Assembly: GCA_018242005.1 (NCBI GenBank)
Contig: JAFECU010000311.1
Location: 1 to 38,110 of the forward strand
DNA from: Pseudomonadota bacterium
Lineage (GTDB): Bacteria > Pseudomonadota > Gammaproteobacteria > Burkholderiales > Burkholderiaceae_C
Length of the DNA: 38,110 nt
Direction of reading: 5' to 3'
Of the stretch, positions 37,650 through 38,110 are shown piece after piece (position 1 is the first letter of the stretch; each line of letters begins with the position of its first letter). The translations under genes were made by a program, and so were the position numbers. The notes beneath the pieces are model-generated. The model saw only the letters and a program-made list of their open reading frames with translations. It did not search any database and was not told where the DNA came from.

Positions 37650-38110
37650 GCCACGCGCACGACATCGACCTCGCCCACATCAACGCCGAGCTGGGCCGCA
37701 ACGCCCCCGCCCTGGTGGCCTGGGCGCTGGGCCTGGGCAAGCGCGCCATCGTGACAACGAACTTTCGCCCCTTTGAGGCCGTGATCCTGCACCTGGTCAC
37801 GCGCGTGCAGCCCGATGTGCCCGTGGTGTGGATGGACAACGGCTACAACACGCCGGCCACCTACCGCTATGCCGACGAGGTGAGCCGCCTGCTCGGGCTG
37901 AACCTCAAGATCTACCTGCCGCTGCGCAGTCGTGCCCACCGCGAGGCCATCGACGGCCCCACACCCGCCATCGACGCGCCGGGCCATGCCGCGTTCACGC
38001 AGGAGGTCAAGCTCGAGCCCTTCGCCCGCGCCCTGCGCGAGACCGGCCCCGAAGTCTGGTTCACCGCCCTGCGCGCGAGCGACAGCGCCGTCCGCGCGCA
38101 GATGGAGCCC
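37646..38110 (+). CDS. cysH: Phosphoadenosine phosphosulfate reductase family protein, 3' part outside window
   Basis: First 155 codons of a CysH-type enzyme that reduces PAPS (or APS) to sulfite. Starts MSHAHDIDLAHINAELG; the PP-loop-related AIVTTNFRPFEAVILHLV and VPVVWMDNGYNTPATYRYADEV are typical. The segment EVKLEPFARALRETGPEVWFTALRASDSAVRAQ aligns with the E. coli [23 protein letters not shown] region but lacks its R-E-Q sequence. The paired cysteines of iron-sulfur APS reductases are absent in the visible part, so a cluster-free PAPS-type enzyme is favoured. The catalytic ECGLH-type cysteine would be beyond the window. Overlaps DUF934 by four bases; translational coupling is likely. Confidence 0.92.
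   Translation, partial: MSHAHDIDLAHINAELGRNAPALVAWALGLGKRAIVTTNFRPFEAVILHLVTRVQPDVPVVWMDNGYNTPATYRYADEVSRLLGLNLKIYLPLRSRAHREAIDGPTPAIDAPGHAAFTQEVKLEPFARALRETGPEVWFTALRASDSAVRAQMEP

Overview
The window is GC-rich chromosomal DNA from a betaproteobacterium, most likely family Comamonadaceae (Acidovorax, Alicycliphilus or Diaphorobacter type). This is inferred from protein styles, gene neighbourhoods, strong GC bias and a characteristic short palindromic repeat; no rRNA or other species marker is present. It is mostly a dense housekeeping region of about 31 genes. I see no prophage, CRISPR array, transposase, rRNA or tRNA gene.

Layout. (1) 1-2356, minus strand: an acyl-CoA/acetyl metabolism group of class II histone-deacetylase-like amidohydrolase, ECHDC3-like crotonase and the start of etfB, with a LiuR-like operator before etfB. 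(2) 2403-9789, plus: MoxR ATPase, DUF58 protein, transglutaminase membrane protein and MltB transglycosylase, then a LysR regulator and an FAD oxidoreductase. (3) 9786-12495, plus: gluQRS, trmB and a GGDEF cyclase, partly overlapping. (4) 12496-15984: alaS on minus, with a related palindromic MITE-like element on each side. (5) 15985-19615: a pseudouridine synthase on plus and a Pat-type protein acetyltransferase on minus. (6) 19685-22436, minus: phosphomannomutase then waaA (LPS inner core). (7) 22560-24659, plus: Ada-AlkA fusion and Ogt (alkylation repair). (8) 24780-29034, minus: paiB-like gene, a small membrane protein, tadA fused to a hydrolase domain, ldcA and an adenylate cyclase-FHA protein. 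(9) 29126-34514, plus: rlhA, yggX, a TRIC/UPF0126 channel and mnmC. (10) 34643-38110, plus: a sulfur assimilation operon (TauE/SafE permease, cysI, DUF934, cysH) behind a CysB-like site.

RNA modification is a recurrent theme: gluQRS, trmB, a pseudouridine synthase, tadA, rlhA and mnmC. Acetyl-group control is a second theme (deacetylase-like enzyme, Pat, crotonase, ETF).

The most unusual signals are small-scale. A roughly 50-bp AT-richer palindromic repeat occurs five times, three of them inside reading frames, where it encodes the MltB signal peptide, the DUF934 N-terminus and an extra loop in WaaA. Two MITE-like elements flank alaS. The 3' end of yggX is duplicated both directly and in inverted orientation. 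TadA carries a C-terminal haloalkane-dehalogenase-like domain that appears to lack its nucleophile. Several genes have a -10-like hexamer 6-9 nt before the start codon and no ribosome binding site, suggesting leaderless mRNAs.
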